A stretch of 64,000 bases of DNA. It comes from an uncultured Pelosinus sp. Lineage in GTDB: Bacteria > Bacillota > Negativicutes > Sporomusales > Acetonemataceae. Where the stretch lies: the NCBI GenBank assembly GCA_900542835.1, contig UQPB01000010.1:1-64000 (forward strand), in the 5' to 3' direction. Below the pieces are notes generated by a model. The model ran no database searches, had not been told where the DNA came from, and saw nothing but the letters and a program-made list of their open reading frames with translations. The position numbers and the translations under genes were made by a program. This document shows positions 32,104 through 41,012 of the stretch, one piece after another (position 1 is the stretch's first letter; each line of letters starts with the position of its first letter).

Positions 32104-32778
32104 ATGGAAATTGCCCGCGGTAAAATTACCGACATCGACGCAAACGGGATAACCATTTACCTGCCTTACCAAAACGTCGACCGTGCCATCCTGCGCCAAT
32201 ACAGCGAGGTGCAGGTTGGCCTGCCCGACGGCAGGACCATCTCGCCCGATCAACGCCGCAAAGCCTACGCGCTGATGCATGAGATTGGGGAATGGATGGG
32301 CGAGTTACCCGAATTCGTCAAGCGGCTCATGAAGATCGAGTTCGTAACCACCAGGCTGCAGTCCTTACAAAAACAGATCTTCAGCCTGTCTGACTGCGAC
32401 GTGACCACAGCCCGTGAATTCATTACCTTCCTGATCGACTTCATGGTTGAACATGAAGTGCCGAGCCGGACACCGCTTTACGAACTTTGCGAGGATATCA
32501 ACAAATACGTGTATGCCTGCCTGATGCGCAAGGTCTGCTGCGTCTGCGGCCAGAAAGCCGATCTACACCATTTTGATGCGATCGGCATGGGCCGCGACCG
32601 GGACCAGATTTACCAGATCGGCATGCGGGTTATTTCGCTCTGCCGGGAGCATCACACGGCAGCGCATACGAAAGGCCAATCCTGGCTCATAGATGACTTG
32701 CACCTTGTGCCGATAGCACTGACAGCGGAAATCGGTAAGAAATACAAGCTGACCAAGAAAAATCTAAGTATGGCGTAG
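32104..32778 (+). CDS. putative HNHc nuclease
   Basis: 224 aa, starting one base after the previous stop. The C-terminal part has CCVCGQKADLHHFDAIGMGRDR and later LCREHHTAAHTKG, a histidine-cysteine arrangement of the phage HNHc family (PF16784 type). The N-terminal 130 residues include a helical segment. Such genes lie among phage recombination genes; an endonuclease role in DNA processing is likely. Confidence 0.85.
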   Translation: MEIARGKITDIDANGITIYLPYQNVDRAILRQYSEVQVGLPDGRTISPDQRRKAYALMHEIGEWMGELPEFVKRLMKIEFVTTRLQSLQKQIFSLSDCDVTTAREFITFLIDFMVEHEVPSRTPLYELCEDINKYVYACLMRKVCCVCGQKADLHHFDAIGMGRDRDQIYQIGMRVISLCREHHTAAHTKGQSWLIDDLHLVPIALTAEIGKKYKLTKKNLSMA

Positions 32779-32787
32779 GTGAACAAA

Positions 32788-33180
32788 ATGAATCAAGTGA
32801 ACCTAACCGGTCGGCTGACCGCTGATCCGGAAGTCCGTTATACGCAGACCGGCAAAGCCGTTGCCAATTTCACACTGGCAGTATCCAACGGCTACGGCGA
32901 GAAAAAAGAAACATCCTATATCCCCTGCCATGCCTGGGAGAAAACGGCCGAGACAATCGGTAATACCCTGGACAAAGGCCGTAAGATCCTGGTCATGGGC
33001 GAGTGGCGTCAGCGCAGTTGGGAAACCAAAAACGGCGACAAGCGCCGGACGGACTTCTGCCTGGTTCGCAGTTTCGAATACTGCGAAAGCCGCAAGGACG
33101 ACAGCCGCGGCGGTACCGATGCGGCCAAGGCCTTTGGCGGCCGGGACGTGTTCCCGCCAGAGGAAGAAATTCCCTTTTAG
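32788..33180 (+). CDS. ssb: single-stranded DNA-binding protein
   Basis: 130 aa from ATG 32788, which gives the classic opening MNQVNLTGRLTADPEVRYT and eight bases from AGGTG; GTG 32779 would add three residues. OB fold (about residues 1-105) with short linker and the acidic tip EEEIPF that recruits partner proteins. The host tip is usually DDIPF-like, so the phage SSB can contact host replication factors. Confidence 0.95.
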   Translation: MNQVNLTGRLTADPEVRYTQTGKAVANFTLAVSNGYGEKKETSYIPCHAWEKTAETIGNTLDKGRKILVMGEWRQRSWETKNGDKRRTDFCLVRSFEYCESRKDDSRGGTDAAKAFGGRDVFPPEEEIPF

Positions 33181-33192
33181 AGGAGTGCCAAT

Positions 33193-33420
33193 ATGGACCG
33201 TTGCCGCCGTTGCCACCGTCAATTGAAAGATCCGGTATCCATTGCCAACGGCTTCGGTCCGGTTTGCTTTGTCAAGCATGGCGCAATGCCAGCAGAATAC
33301 GGTGTGCAGATGGAGTTGGACTTTGAAAAGCCGATACCCCGGCGATTTCAGGGGAAGTCGCTAAGTGAGCAGCATGCCGAGGCATGCAGAATTATTTTCA
33401 AACGAGGATGCTTGGACTAA
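33193..33420 (+). CDS. DUF6011-like zinc-binding phage protein
   Basis: 75 aa, ATG at 33193 after GAGGAG. CRRCHRQLKDPVSIANGFGPVCFVKH carries three to four zinc ligands in the DUF6011 pattern. Commonly placed beside ssb in phages; molecular role unknown. Confidence 0.75.
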   Translation: MDRCRRCHRQLKDPVSIANGFGPVCFVKHGAMPAEYGVQMELDFEKPIPRRFQGKSLSEQHAEACRIIFKRGCLD

Positions 33421-33484
33421 AGTGCCGGCCGGAGCGGACCACACCAGCCGGATCCGGCCGGTAATAAGATATGGAGGAGTGCAA

Positions 33485-33760
33485 ATGAGCTTACTGACAG
33501 TAGGTGGAGCGCCAACAGTTGAAATCGGACTGGACGAGTTTGAAACAGAAGACATCGTACAGTACCTGAAAGATATCGGTTATATTGCTGGCGACAGTGC
33601 CGCACTTGGCGCTGCCGATCTGGTGCGCGAAATCGAAGAAAAAATCCCGGAAGCCATCACCTTCCAAACCTGCAGCGATGACGAATACAGCGTCACTGCC
33701 GGTACCAGGAAATACGCAGGCAAAGGCTGCGCGACCATTATCGTGCTGCCGGGGAGGTAG
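33485..33760 (+). CDS. acidic phage protein of unknown function
   Basis: 91 aa from ATG 33485, after ATGGAGGAG; a longer frame from 33365 overlaps the previous gene and has no ribosome site. Acidic and soluble. It lies three bases before the sliding clamp gene. No family recognised. Confidence 0.7.
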   Translation: MSLLTVGGAPTVEIGLDEFETEDIVQYLKDIGYIAGDSAALGAADLVREIEEKIPEAITFQTCSDDEYSVTAGTRKYAGKGCATIIVLPGR

Positions 33761-33763
33761 CCG

Positions 33764-34909
33764 GTGCGAGTTGTGATCGATCAAAAAGAACTGGATAAAG
33801 CTGTCCAGACTGTAATCCGGGCGACCGCGGTGAAACCATTCCTGTCGGCACTGTCCGGCATCTTGATCACCGCAGCAGAACGGCGTCTTTCTTTGGCGGC
33901 AAACAATTACGATATCGCCATTGAGCATGGTGTTGAACTGGACGCAGAGCGGATTATCCAGCCCGGAGCAGCGCTGGTCCCGGGGAAACTGTTTGGCGAT
34001 CTGATCAAGCGCATTCCGGCCGGCAACGTTACCCTTGCCCTCAATGTCGACACCAATACCCTGACCGTGAGCAGCGCTGGCGCCTCCTACAATATCCTGA
34101 CAATGAAAGTGGAAGAGTTTCCCGGAATTGACCGGGTTGCAGCCGAAACCAAGATGACCATGACTGCTGCCGAGTTGCGAGACATCTATAAGCACACCGC
34201 TTTTGCCGTTGATGACGAAAAGTCAGGCAAACCGATGTTCACCGGTATACACCTCTTGCTCAAAAACGGACAATGCAGCGCATTCGCCACCGATTCCCAT
34301 CGCCTTGCGATTAAGCGCTTCCGCCGCGAGTCTGATGCTACTGAAGCCAATATCATTATCCCGGTTAAAGCGCTAGCTGACGTGGCTGCCATCTTCGATC
34401 CCGCTGACCTCGTTGACCTTGCTGTGAGTACCGGCAAAATTGCATTTTCAACGCCGGAAACCCACTTTACTGCCCGGTTAATTACCGGGCGATCACCGGA
34501 TTTCGAGCGCATCATCCCCCGCGACGCCTTTACCGCGGCCGTTGTTAAGCGGGAGCAGATGCTGACGTCTCTGGAAAGACTGGCGCTGGTCAGCTCACAT
34601 AAGGAAAAGAATTATTTAGCCAATGATATCCTGGTTGCTGTCCAGGCTGGCCGCATCAGCATTCGCGGCTCGTCCCAGGAAAAGGTGCAGGCCCATGAAG
34701 AAGTCGCGGCGGATGTGACGGGACCGGATATCCAGGCCACCTTTAACGGGACCAACATTATCGAGTGCCTGAAAGCCCTTACTGCCGACCGAATTGCTAT
34801 CCATATTGTAGCGCCGAATAAACCGGCCATGCTTGTGCCTGAAAATGACGCCAGCTTTGTCTACGTCTTTACGCCGGTATTGCGGGCGGCAGCAACGGAG
34901 GCCGGCTGA
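33764..34909 (+). CDS. phage-encoded DNA polymerase III beta sliding clamp
   Basis: 381 aa, GTG at 33764 after GGGGAGG. Full length for a DnaN clamp with three similar domains (about residues 1-125, 128-245 and 246-375). Marks: ATDSHRLAIKRF in domain two and the C-terminal YVFTPV (host clamps have YLxMPMR). The ring tethers DNA polymerase. A phage-owned clamp suggests that it redirects or supplements the host replisome, yet no phage DNA polymerase gene is seen in the window. Overlaps the helicase gene by one base. Confidence 0.92.
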   Translation: MRVVIDQKELDKAVQTVIRATAVKPFLSALSGILITAAERRLSLAANNYDIAIEHGVELDAERIIQPGAALVPGKLFGDLIKRIPAGNVTLALNVDTNTLTVSSAGASYNILTMKVEEFPGIDRVAAETKMTMTAAELRDIYKHTAFAVDDEKSGKPMFTGIHLLLKNGQCSAFATDSHRLAIKRFRRESDATEANIIIPVKALADVAAIFDPADLVDLAVSTGKIAFSTPETHFTARLITGRSPDFERIIPRDAFTAAVVKREQMLTSLERLALVSSHKEKNYLANDILVAVQAGRISIRGSSQEKVQAHEEVAADVTGPDIQATFNGTNIIECLKALTADRIAIHIVAPNKPAMLVPENDASFVYVFTPVLRAAATEAG

Positions 34910-37413
34910 TGCGGTATCTTGAGTTTTTGCGCAGCAAAATGGAACTGGCACCGGATAGCGGCTTTGATGTGGATCCGGCCGCCATCAACCCGGCTTTGAA
35001 GCCGCACCAGCGGGATGCTGTCAGCTGGGCGGTCAAAGGCGGCCGGCGGGCGCTGTTTGAAAGTTTTGGCCTGGGCAAGACGGTGCAGGAACTGGAATGG
35101 TGCCGGATTATCGTTTCCCATGTAGGCGGTAAGGCCCTGATCGTCCTGCCGCTGGGCGTTAAGCAGGAATTTACCCGAGACGCCACCCAACTCCTAGGCA
35201 TGGAGCCGCCGGCATATGTCCGGACCCTGGCCGAGGCGAAGGCGGCCAAAACCAGCATTGTCCTGACCAATTACGAGCGGGTCCGCGACGGCGACATTGA
35301 TCCCACCTACTTCACTGCCGCTTGCCTGGACGAGGCTTCCGTGCTTCGCAGCTTTGGCAGTAAGACCTACCAAACCTTTTTAGATAAATTCAAGGGTGTC
35401 CCCTATAAGTTGGTGGCCACGGCCACGCCGTCGCCCAACCGGTACAAGGAACTGATCCATTACGCCGGTTTCCTGCAGATTATGGACACGGGTCAGGCAC
35501 TGACACGCTTCTTCCAGCGAGACAGCACCAAAGCCAACAACCTGACCCTGTATCCGCACAAGGAAGCTGAGTTCTGGCTGTGGCTGTCAAGTTGGGCGCT
35601 GTTCATTACCAGCCCGTCTGATCTGGGCTATGACGATGCTGGTTATGTCCTGCCGCCGCTGCAGATCCAGTACCACGAAGTATCCACTGACCATCTTCCG
35701 GCCGGTGTTGATCGCGACGGACGCATGAACCTTATCCGCAGCGAAGCCGTCTCCTTGCCGGATGCGACCCGGGAAAAACGGGAGAGCATTACGCTGCGGG
35801 TCAGGAAACTGGCCGAGATTGTCAACGCCAGCCCGGAGGATCATTTCATTCTCTGGCATGATCTCGAGGCTGAGCGGCATGCCATTAAACAAGCCTTGCC
35901 GGAGGTTGTCGATATCTACGGCAGCCAGGATTATGACATTCGCGAACAAAGAGTCATCGATTTCTCTGACGGAAGAACCCGGCTGTTTGCCACGAAGAAA
36001 GAATTGTCTGGCCAGGGCTGCAACTTCCAGCGACACTGCCACCGGGCGATCTTTCTGGGCATTGATTACGAATTCAATGACTTTATCCAGGCTGTTCATC
36101 GGATCTATCGCTTTCTACAGACCCAGCAAGTTGTCATCGACCTTATCTACACCAAGAATGAACAGCGCATACTGGACGTGCTCTTAGCAAAGTGGCGACA
36201 ACATGATTACATGGTCGAAAAGATGATCGGTATTGTCAAAAAACATGGCCTGTCGCAAACCGGTTTGCAGGAAAAAATGGCTAGAAGCATAGGAGTGGAG
36301 CGTGTGAAGATCGAGGGGCCGAACTATACCCTTGTCAATAATGACTGCATTCTGGAGACAGAGCAGATGCAGGAAAACAGCATTGATTTGATTGTGACAT
36401 CGATACCGTTCTCCAACCACTACGAATATACGCCGAGCTATAACGATTTTGGCCATAACAAAGATACCGAACAGTTCTTTGAACAGATGGATTACCTTTC
36501 GCCAAATCTACTGCGGATTCTGCGGCCTGGCCGTGTCTTTGCCTGCCATGTAAAAGATCGTGTGTTGTTTGGCAATGCAACCGGCACCGGTATGCCGACA
36601 ATTGAACCCTTTCACGCCCTTTGCATCTCTCATTACATGCGCCATGGCTTTCAGTATTTCGGCATGATTACCGTCGTAACCGATGTGGTCAGGGAAAACA
36701 ACCAAACCTACCGCCTAGGCTGGTCAGAGCAATGCAAAGATGGTTCAAAAATGGGTGTAGGCTGCCCCGAGTATATCTTGCTGTTCCGGAAACTGCCGAC
36801 TGATACCAGTAAGGCCTACGCCGACGTACCGGTGGTTAAAAGCAAGACCGAATACAGCCGGGCCCAGTGGCAGATTGATGCCCACGGCTTCTGGCGATCC
36901 TCCGGCAACCGGCACCTGACCAAGGCGGAACTGGCGGCTGTGCCGGTGGATCAACTGCAGGCAGTTTACCGTCAATACTCGCGGGAAACAGTCTATGACT
37001 ATGCGGAGCATGTGGCGCTGGCGAAAAAACTGGACGCGGAGGACAAATTGCCGGCCTCGTTTATGGTCGTGGCCCCCGGGTCCTGGACGGATGCGGTTTG
37101 GGACGATATTAACCGGATGAAGACGTTGAACACCAACCAGTCTCAGCAGCGACGGGAGAAGCATGTGTGTCCCTTGCAGATTGATATCGTGGAGAGGTTG
37201 ATAAATCGGTACAGTAATCCTGACGACGTAGTGTTCGATCCGTTTGGCGGCCTGATGACAGTGCCGATGGTAGCCGTTAAGAAGGGGCGCCGTGGCTATG
37301 GAATCGAGCTCAATTCCGACTATTTCCGGGATGGGCTGGGATACCTGAAACTGACAGAGGAGCGCCGGGGCGAGCCGACACTGTTCGATTTTATTGATAC
37401 GGAGGCAGGCTGA
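34909..37413 (+). CDS. SNF2-type helicase fused to N4/N6 DNA methyltransferase
   Basis: 834 aa in one open frame. Residues about 25-435 are a SNF2/DEAD-like ATPase: FGLGKT (53-58), LDEAS (140-144), TATPSP (171-176) and QAVHRIYR (394-401, motif VI). Residues about 465-834 are a beta-class methyltransferase. The catalytic motif reads TSIPF (497-501) in place of TSPPY, and the SAM motif DPFGGLMT (777-784) in place of DPFxGSGT. These changes may be family-typical or reduce activity. I recall similar fusions in other phages. Coupled by one-base overlap to clamp and PAPS-reductase-like genes. Confidence 0.88.
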   Translation: MRYLEFLRSKMELAPDSGFDVDPAAINPALKPHQRDAVSWAVKGGRRALFESFGLGKTVQELEWCRIIVSHVGGKALIVLPLGVKQEFTRDATQLLGMEPPAYVRTLAEAKAAKTSIVLTNYERVRDGDIDPTYFTAACLDEASVLRSFGSKTYQTFLDKFKGVPYKLVATATPSPNRYKELIHYAGFLQIMDTGQALTRFFQRDSTKANNLTLYPHKEAEFWLWLSSWALFITSPSDLGYDDAGYVLPPLQIQYHEVSTDHLPAGVDRDGRMNLIRSEAVSLPDATREKRESITLRVRKLAEIVNASPEDHFILWHDLEAERHAIKQALPEVVDIYGSQDYDIREQRVIDFSDGRTRLFATKKELSGQGCNFQRHCHRAIFLGIDYEFNDFIQAVHRIYRFLQTQQVVIDLIYTKNEQRILDVLLAKWRQHDYMVEKMIGIVKKHGLSQTGLQEKMARSIGVERVKIEGPNYTLVNNDCILETEQMQENSIDLIVTSIPFSNHYEYTPSYNDFGHNKDTEQFFEQMDYLSPNLLRILRPGRVFACHVKDRVLFGNATGTGMPTIEPFHALCISHYMRHGFQYFGMITVVTDVVRENNQTYRLGWSEQCKDGSKMGVGCPEYILLFRKLPTDTSKAYADVPVVKSKTEYSRAQWQIDAHGFWRSSGNRHLTKAELAAVPVDQLQAVYRQYSRETVYDYAEHVALAKKLDAEDKLPASFMVVAPGSWTDAVWDDINRMKTLNTNQSQQRREKHVCPLQIDIVERLINRYSNPDDVVFDPFGGLMTVPMVAVKKGRRGYGIELNSDYFRDGLGYLKLTEERRGEPTLFDFIDTEAG

Positions 37414-38453
37414 TGACGCCGTCTGAATTTCTGCAGAAACAGAGCTTGCCCTACGAAGCCAAAATTAGGCATGCCGAGATCAGGGCACGCGAGTTTTATG
37501 ATCGACTCGATGCGCAAGTTTTTTGTTCTGTTGGCGGGCTGGACAGCATCACACTGTTGACTTTTTTACGCAAAACCGTGGATCAAAATATTCCGGGCGT
37601 AAGTGTTTCGATTTTAGAGGACCGGAGTATTCAAAAAATCCATCGGACATTTGAAAACTTCGTATTTCTAAAGCCATTAAAGTCAAAGGTGCAAGTGATC
37701 CGGGAGCACGGTTATCCGGTCATTTCGAAGGAAAAGGCCGGTAAAATCCGGGCGCTGCAAAATCCGACAGAGCAAAATGCAACCGTACGCCATGCAATTA
37801 TGACAGGAGAAACTGGCGAATATGGCGGTTATAAGACCAAGGAAACCGGCAGCCGCATGCAGTTGCCGCAAAAGTGGCTGAACCTGTTTGGCGGACCTGA
37901 GAATGAGAAATATGGAACCCGTTACAAGACAGCACCTTTCAAGGTTAGCGAGGAGTGCTGCTATTGGATGAAAGAAAAGCCGGCCGATGATTACGCCAAG
38001 TCAACAGGCAGAAAACCGTATATGGGCCTGATGGCATCAGAGGGTGGGCAGAGGCGTTTCGCCCTGGTCAAGCATGGTTGTAATTATTACGGGAAAACGG
38101 TAACTCGCTCCTGCCCGTTTGCTATTTTTGAACGGCAGGACCTCCTTCAACTGGCGATCGACCTAAATGTTCCCGTGCCGGCTATTTATGGCGAGATTAA
38201 ACGCAAGTCGGACGGTACTCTCTACACTACTAGAGCGCAGCGGACCGGGTGCTCCATGTGCGGCTTTGGTATCCACATCGAAGCCCGCCCGCACCGCTTT
38301 GACCGGCTCCGAGAGGATAACTATAAAGAGTGGCGTTTTTGGATGTATGACATGGGATGGGGCCAGGTGCTTGACTATATCGGCATCAAGTGGGAGGACG
38401 AGTTTGTGCCGTACGTCAATCGGCAGATCGATTTATTTGAGGGTGTTGTATGA
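37413..38453 (+). CDS. PAPS/APS-reductase-like PP-loop protein with Fe-S motif
   Basis: 346 aa, sharing one base with the helicase-methyltransferase gene. The PP-loop reads SVGGLDS (39-45) against SGGxDS. A CC pair (182-183) and CxxC (280-283) match the [4Fe-4S] signature of assimilatory APS reductases. Between them ASEGGQRR (208-215) corresponds to the substrate-binding stretch. The family includes CysH, CysD and the DNA phosphorothioation protein DndC. In a phage without sulfate-assimilation genes, sulfur or nucleotide chemistry on DNA or tRNA is more likely than APS reduction; that is inference. Confidence 0.82.
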   Translation: MTPSEFLQKQSLPYEAKIRHAEIRAREFYDRLDAQVFCSVGGLDSITLLTFLRKTVDQNIPGVSVSILEDRSIQKIHRTFENFVFLKPLKSKVQVIREHGYPVISKEKAGKIRALQNPTEQNATVRHAIMTGETGEYGGYKTKETGSRMQLPQKWLNLFGGPENEKYGTRYKTAPFKVSEECCYWMKEKPADDYAKSTGRKPYMGLMASEGGQRRFALVKHGCNYYGKTVTRSCPFAIFERQDLLQLAIDLNVPVPAIYGEIKRKSDGTLYTTRAQRTGCSMCGFGIHIEARPHRFDRLREDNYKEWRFWMYDMGWGQVLDYIGIKWEDEFVPYVNRQIDLFEGVV

Positions 38454-38496
38454 ATGGGGCGGTCTAAGTGGCCGCCCTTGGCGGGGAGGTGAAACA

Positions 38497-39345
38497 GTGG
38501 CAAGACCAACTAAAGAAGGGATGGACTACTTTCCCCATGATACTGATGCATCAAACGATGAGAAAATAGAGGCGTTGCGGGCTTTGTATGGCAACGATGG
38601 CTATGCTTTCTATTTCATCCTTTTGGAGCGCATTTATCGCGTCCCTAATGCTGAAATGGACGTATCCAAGCCGGCCGTACTTGCCGCTCTGATTGCCAAA
38701 ATCGGCGTGTCGCGGGAGAAGTTCGAGAAGATGCTGGACACGGCTTTTGATCTTGAATGCCTTGATCGGGACATCTATGAGCAATCCCAAATCCTTACCA
38801 GTCACGGGATTAAAAAGAGGGCTAGAGAGGTACAAAAACTGCGCGATAAATGGCGTAAAGCCAAGGTGAACACAGAGGAAAAACCGACAGGAATCCCAGC
38901 GGAAAACACGGAGGAAAACTGCGAGGAAAACCCGGCGGAAAACGGACAGTTAACGGGGGAAAGTAAAGGAAAGGAAAGTAAAGAGAATATATCTTCTACT
39001 ACCTCTGCGTGCACGCGCAAGGAAGTTTGTAAATTATTCCAACAGGAAGTTGGCGTTTTAAGTCCGATTATGGCAGATAAGTTAAACGCGGCCATAGACG
39101 ACTATTCCCCCTGGTGGGTGTATTACGCCATTCAACGGGCGGCGCTGCAGGGTAAACGCAGCATGGCGTATATCTTAGCTGTCCTGGCCGGCTGGAAAGC
39201 GGACGGCTTTGCCATTAATCAACAACCATGGGAGGCACACCGAAGTGATCAATACAGCAGTAGCGGCCGCAGTCGCTCGAATAAGGCAAGCCCACGAACA
39301 AAACCAGATCAAACCGACTGGAGCAACGAGCCAGACCACCTCTGA
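38497..39345 (+). CDS. DnaD/Lin1244-type phage replication initiator
   Basis: 282 aa from GTG 38497, after GGGGAGGTG; this gives MARPTKEGMDYFPHD, the usual opening of the DUF4373 (Lin1244) domain (about residues 1-95). A low-complexity linker rich in repeated EEN/AEN (about 130-165) leads to a DnaD-like C-terminus (about 180-245: WWVYYAIQRAALQGKRSMAYILAVLAGWK). It probably opens the phage origin and recruits the DnaC-like loader encoded next, with which it overlaps by 101 bases. Confidence 0.88.
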   Translation: MARPTKEGMDYFPHDTDASNDEKIEALRALYGNDGYAFYFILLERIYRVPNAEMDVSKPAVLAALIAKIGVSREKFEKMLDTAFDLECLDRDIYEQSQILTSHGIKKRAREVQKLRDKWRKAKVNTEEKPTGIPAENTEENCEENPAENGQLTGESKGKESKENISSTTSACTRKEVCKLFQQEVGVLSPIMADKLNAAIDDYSPWWVYYAIQRAALQGKRSMAYILAVLAGWKADGFAINQQPWEAHRSDQYSSSGRSRSNKASPRTKPDQTDWSNEPDHL

Positions 39346-39931
39346 ACCGAATAGCGCTTCCCTGGAGAAATGCGGGATTTTCCGCAGGTACTGGCGTTGC
39401 ACCTTTGAAGATATCGAAAAGTGCGGCGTCCCGGCGCAGGTGCGGGGCGAATATGCCCAGGTCAGGGAATATGCCGATGGCCTGCGAGAAAATGTGGAAG
39501 CGGGAATTGGCCTGATCCTCAAGGGACCGGTCGGGACGATGAAGACCAGTCTGGCGGTCGCCGTGCTGCAAAGGCATATTCAGCAGGGCGGCAGCGGCTT
39601 ATTCGTCCCCATGGCCAGCATGCTGGATAATCTGTTCACAATGAAGGAGCGGAACCGGGAGGAGTGGCTGCGCTATGAAGAGCGAATCCGCGGCACGAGC
39701 ATCCTGATTCTTGATGATCTGGGCGCTGAATATCACCAGGAATGGGTATTATCAAAAGTGGATTCGATTATCACCGATCGCTATAACCGCATGCGGCCGA
39801 TCATCGTGACAACCAACCTGTCTCAAGCCGGCCTGAAGGGGAAATACGCTGAGCGGATTATCGACCGGCTAAAGGCCACATCGAAGGTGGTTAACTTCAA
39901 AGGCGAAAGCCTGCGGGAGGCGGCAACATGA
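39245..39931 (+). CDS. DnaC-like helicase loader ATPase
   Basis: 228 aa from GTG 39245, nine bases after GGAGG; an upstream ATG at 39209 has no such site. Walker A GPVGTMKTS (about residues 94-102), Walker B ILILDDLGAE and sensor VTTNLS. Position after the DnaD-like initiator is the standard phage initiator-loader pair that loads the host DnaB helicase. No phage DnaB gene follows, so the host helicase is presumably used. Confidence 0.9.
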   Translation: MINTAVAAAVARIRQAHEQNQIKPTGATSQTTSEPNSASLEKCGIFRRYWRCTFEDIEKCGVPAQVRGEYAQVREYADGLRENVEAGIGLILKGPVGTMKTSLAVAVLQRHIQQGGSGLFVPMASMLDNLFTMKERNREEWLRYEERIRGTSILILDDLGAEYHQEWVLSKVDSIITDRYNRMRPIIVTTNLSQAGLKGKYAERIIDRLKATSKVVNFKGESLREAAT

Positions 39932-40263
39932 GAAATAAATACGGCAATAAAAAGACAGTCGCAGACGGCGTCACCTTTGACAGTCGCCGCGAGGCCGAAC
40001 GCTACCAGGAACTAAAGCTTTTGCAACGGGCAGGCTTTATCCGGGACTTGGAATTACAGCCGGCATTCGAGCTGCAACCGGCGTTCACGGCCGAAGGTAA
40101 GAGAGTGCAGGCTATTACATACCGCGGGGATTTTCAGTACGTCGATAATAAAACTGGCGACGTTGTGGTCGAGGATGCCAAAGGGTACCGAACCAAGGAG
40201 TATTTGCTGAAACGGAAACTGTTTTTGATGCGATATCCCGCCATTCGGTTCCGCGAAGTATAA
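39928..40263 (+). CDS. DUF1064 endonuclease-like protein
   Basis: 111 aa, ATGA overlap. KYGNKKTVADGVTFDSRREAERYQELKLL and DVVVEDAKGYRTKEYLLKRKL form the DUF1064 pattern, with an ExK-like catalytic set (E, D, DAK) of the PD-(D/E)XK fold. Residues about 50-61 contain a tandem duplication ELQPAFELQPAF. It may resolve recombination intermediates as in related phages. Confidence 0.86.
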   Translation: MRNKYGNKKTVADGVTFDSRREAERYQELKLLQRAGFIRDLELQPAFELQPAFTAEGKRVQAITYRGDFQYVDNKTGDVVVEDAKGYRTKEYLLKRKLFLMRYPAIRFREV

Positions 40264-40273
40264 CGGGAAGGTG

Positions 40274-40723
40274 ATGGATTTGAGAATGACATCAAGCGAC
40301 ATCTGCGCGGCTCTGCGCGAACGATACACACAACCGGAATGGTCACTGTTCTTCGAGGTTGGTAACGGGACTGGCGGAAACTGCCGCCGGCATGCTGATG
40401 CGCTGGCGATGAACATGTACCCCAGCCGCGGGCTGTCGATCATAGGCTTTGAAATCAAAGTATCCCGCGGAGATTTATCCCGCGAACTGAAAAATCCTGA
40501 CAAGGCAGAAGCGATCAAGATTTATCAGGACGAATACAATATTTTAGACAAGCCGTTTGTGGTCGAAACCACACATGTAAAGTGGAGAGCAGGAATCAAC
40601 GAAGACCACGAGCCCTGCGTGGGGTGGTGGTTTGAGTATCAGCCCACTGAAAAGCGTTGCGTCGAGGTATGGGCTTTCCGTTTTGATTATCCGAGACAGT
40701 CAAGGGAGGTCACCAATGTCTAA
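40274..40723 (+). CDS. PD-(D/E)XK-like phage protein
   Basis: 149 aa from ATG 40274; GTG 40271, TTG 40280 and ATG 40286 are also possible with GGGAAGG at 40265-40271, and TTG 40280 has the best spacing. FEIKVSRGDLSRELKNPDKAEAI carries the ExK signature seen in several nuclease-like repair proteins. Not assigned to a named family. Overlaps the next gene by eight bases. Confidence 0.68.
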   Translation: MDLRMTSSDICAALRERYTQPEWSLFFEVGNGTGGNCRRHADALAMNMYPSRGLSIIGFEIKVSRGDLSRELKNPDKAEAIKIYQDEYNILDKPFVVETTHVKWRAGINEDHEPCVGWWFEYQPTEKRCVEVWAFRFDYPRQSREVTNV

Positions 40724-41012
40724 ACAAATAATCTGCAATATCTGCCTGACCAGTGGCAATATCATACCGATGAAAGCGATGGACGGATATTTTCGCTGCC
40801 CGGAGTGCGAAAACGAGGTCTGGCCGGATCGGGACGGGCGATTCGTGGCAAACTGGCAAGAGCAGCAGTACTTGAATCAGAAATACCGGTCTTGCAGTTT
40901 GCCAGAAGGGGTTAAGGTACAAGGAGGAGCGGATCCGTCCGGAAGGCTCCCGGGAGGCGAGAATAAAAAGACCACCCAAATGCTGTACAATCAATTATTT
41001 AAGCAGACTTGA
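40716..41012 (+). CDS. zinc-ribbon phage protein
   Basis: 98 aa from ATG 40716, after AGGGAGG. CNIC and CPEC pairs 24 residues apart form one zinc ribbon; the C-terminal 50 residues are basic and disordered-looking. Last gene of the early block. Its final codons contain the -35 of the late promoter. Confidence 0.65.
   Translation: MSKQIICNICLTSGNIIPMKAMDGYFRCPECENEVWPDRDGRFVANWQEQQYLNQKYRSCSLPEGVKVQGGADPSGRLPGGENKKTTQMLYNQLFKQT

Noticed and set aside
33764..34909. Chromosomal origin region suggested by a dnaN-like gene
   Set aside because: Neighbours are phage genes, no dnaA or recF is present and I see no cluster of DnaA boxes.
38167..38496. N-terminal extension of the DnaD-like gene into the PAPS-reductase-like gene
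   Set aside because: The extended frame is read out of phase with the reductase-like gene; the GTG at 38497 has a strong ribosome site and gives the family-typical N-terminus.
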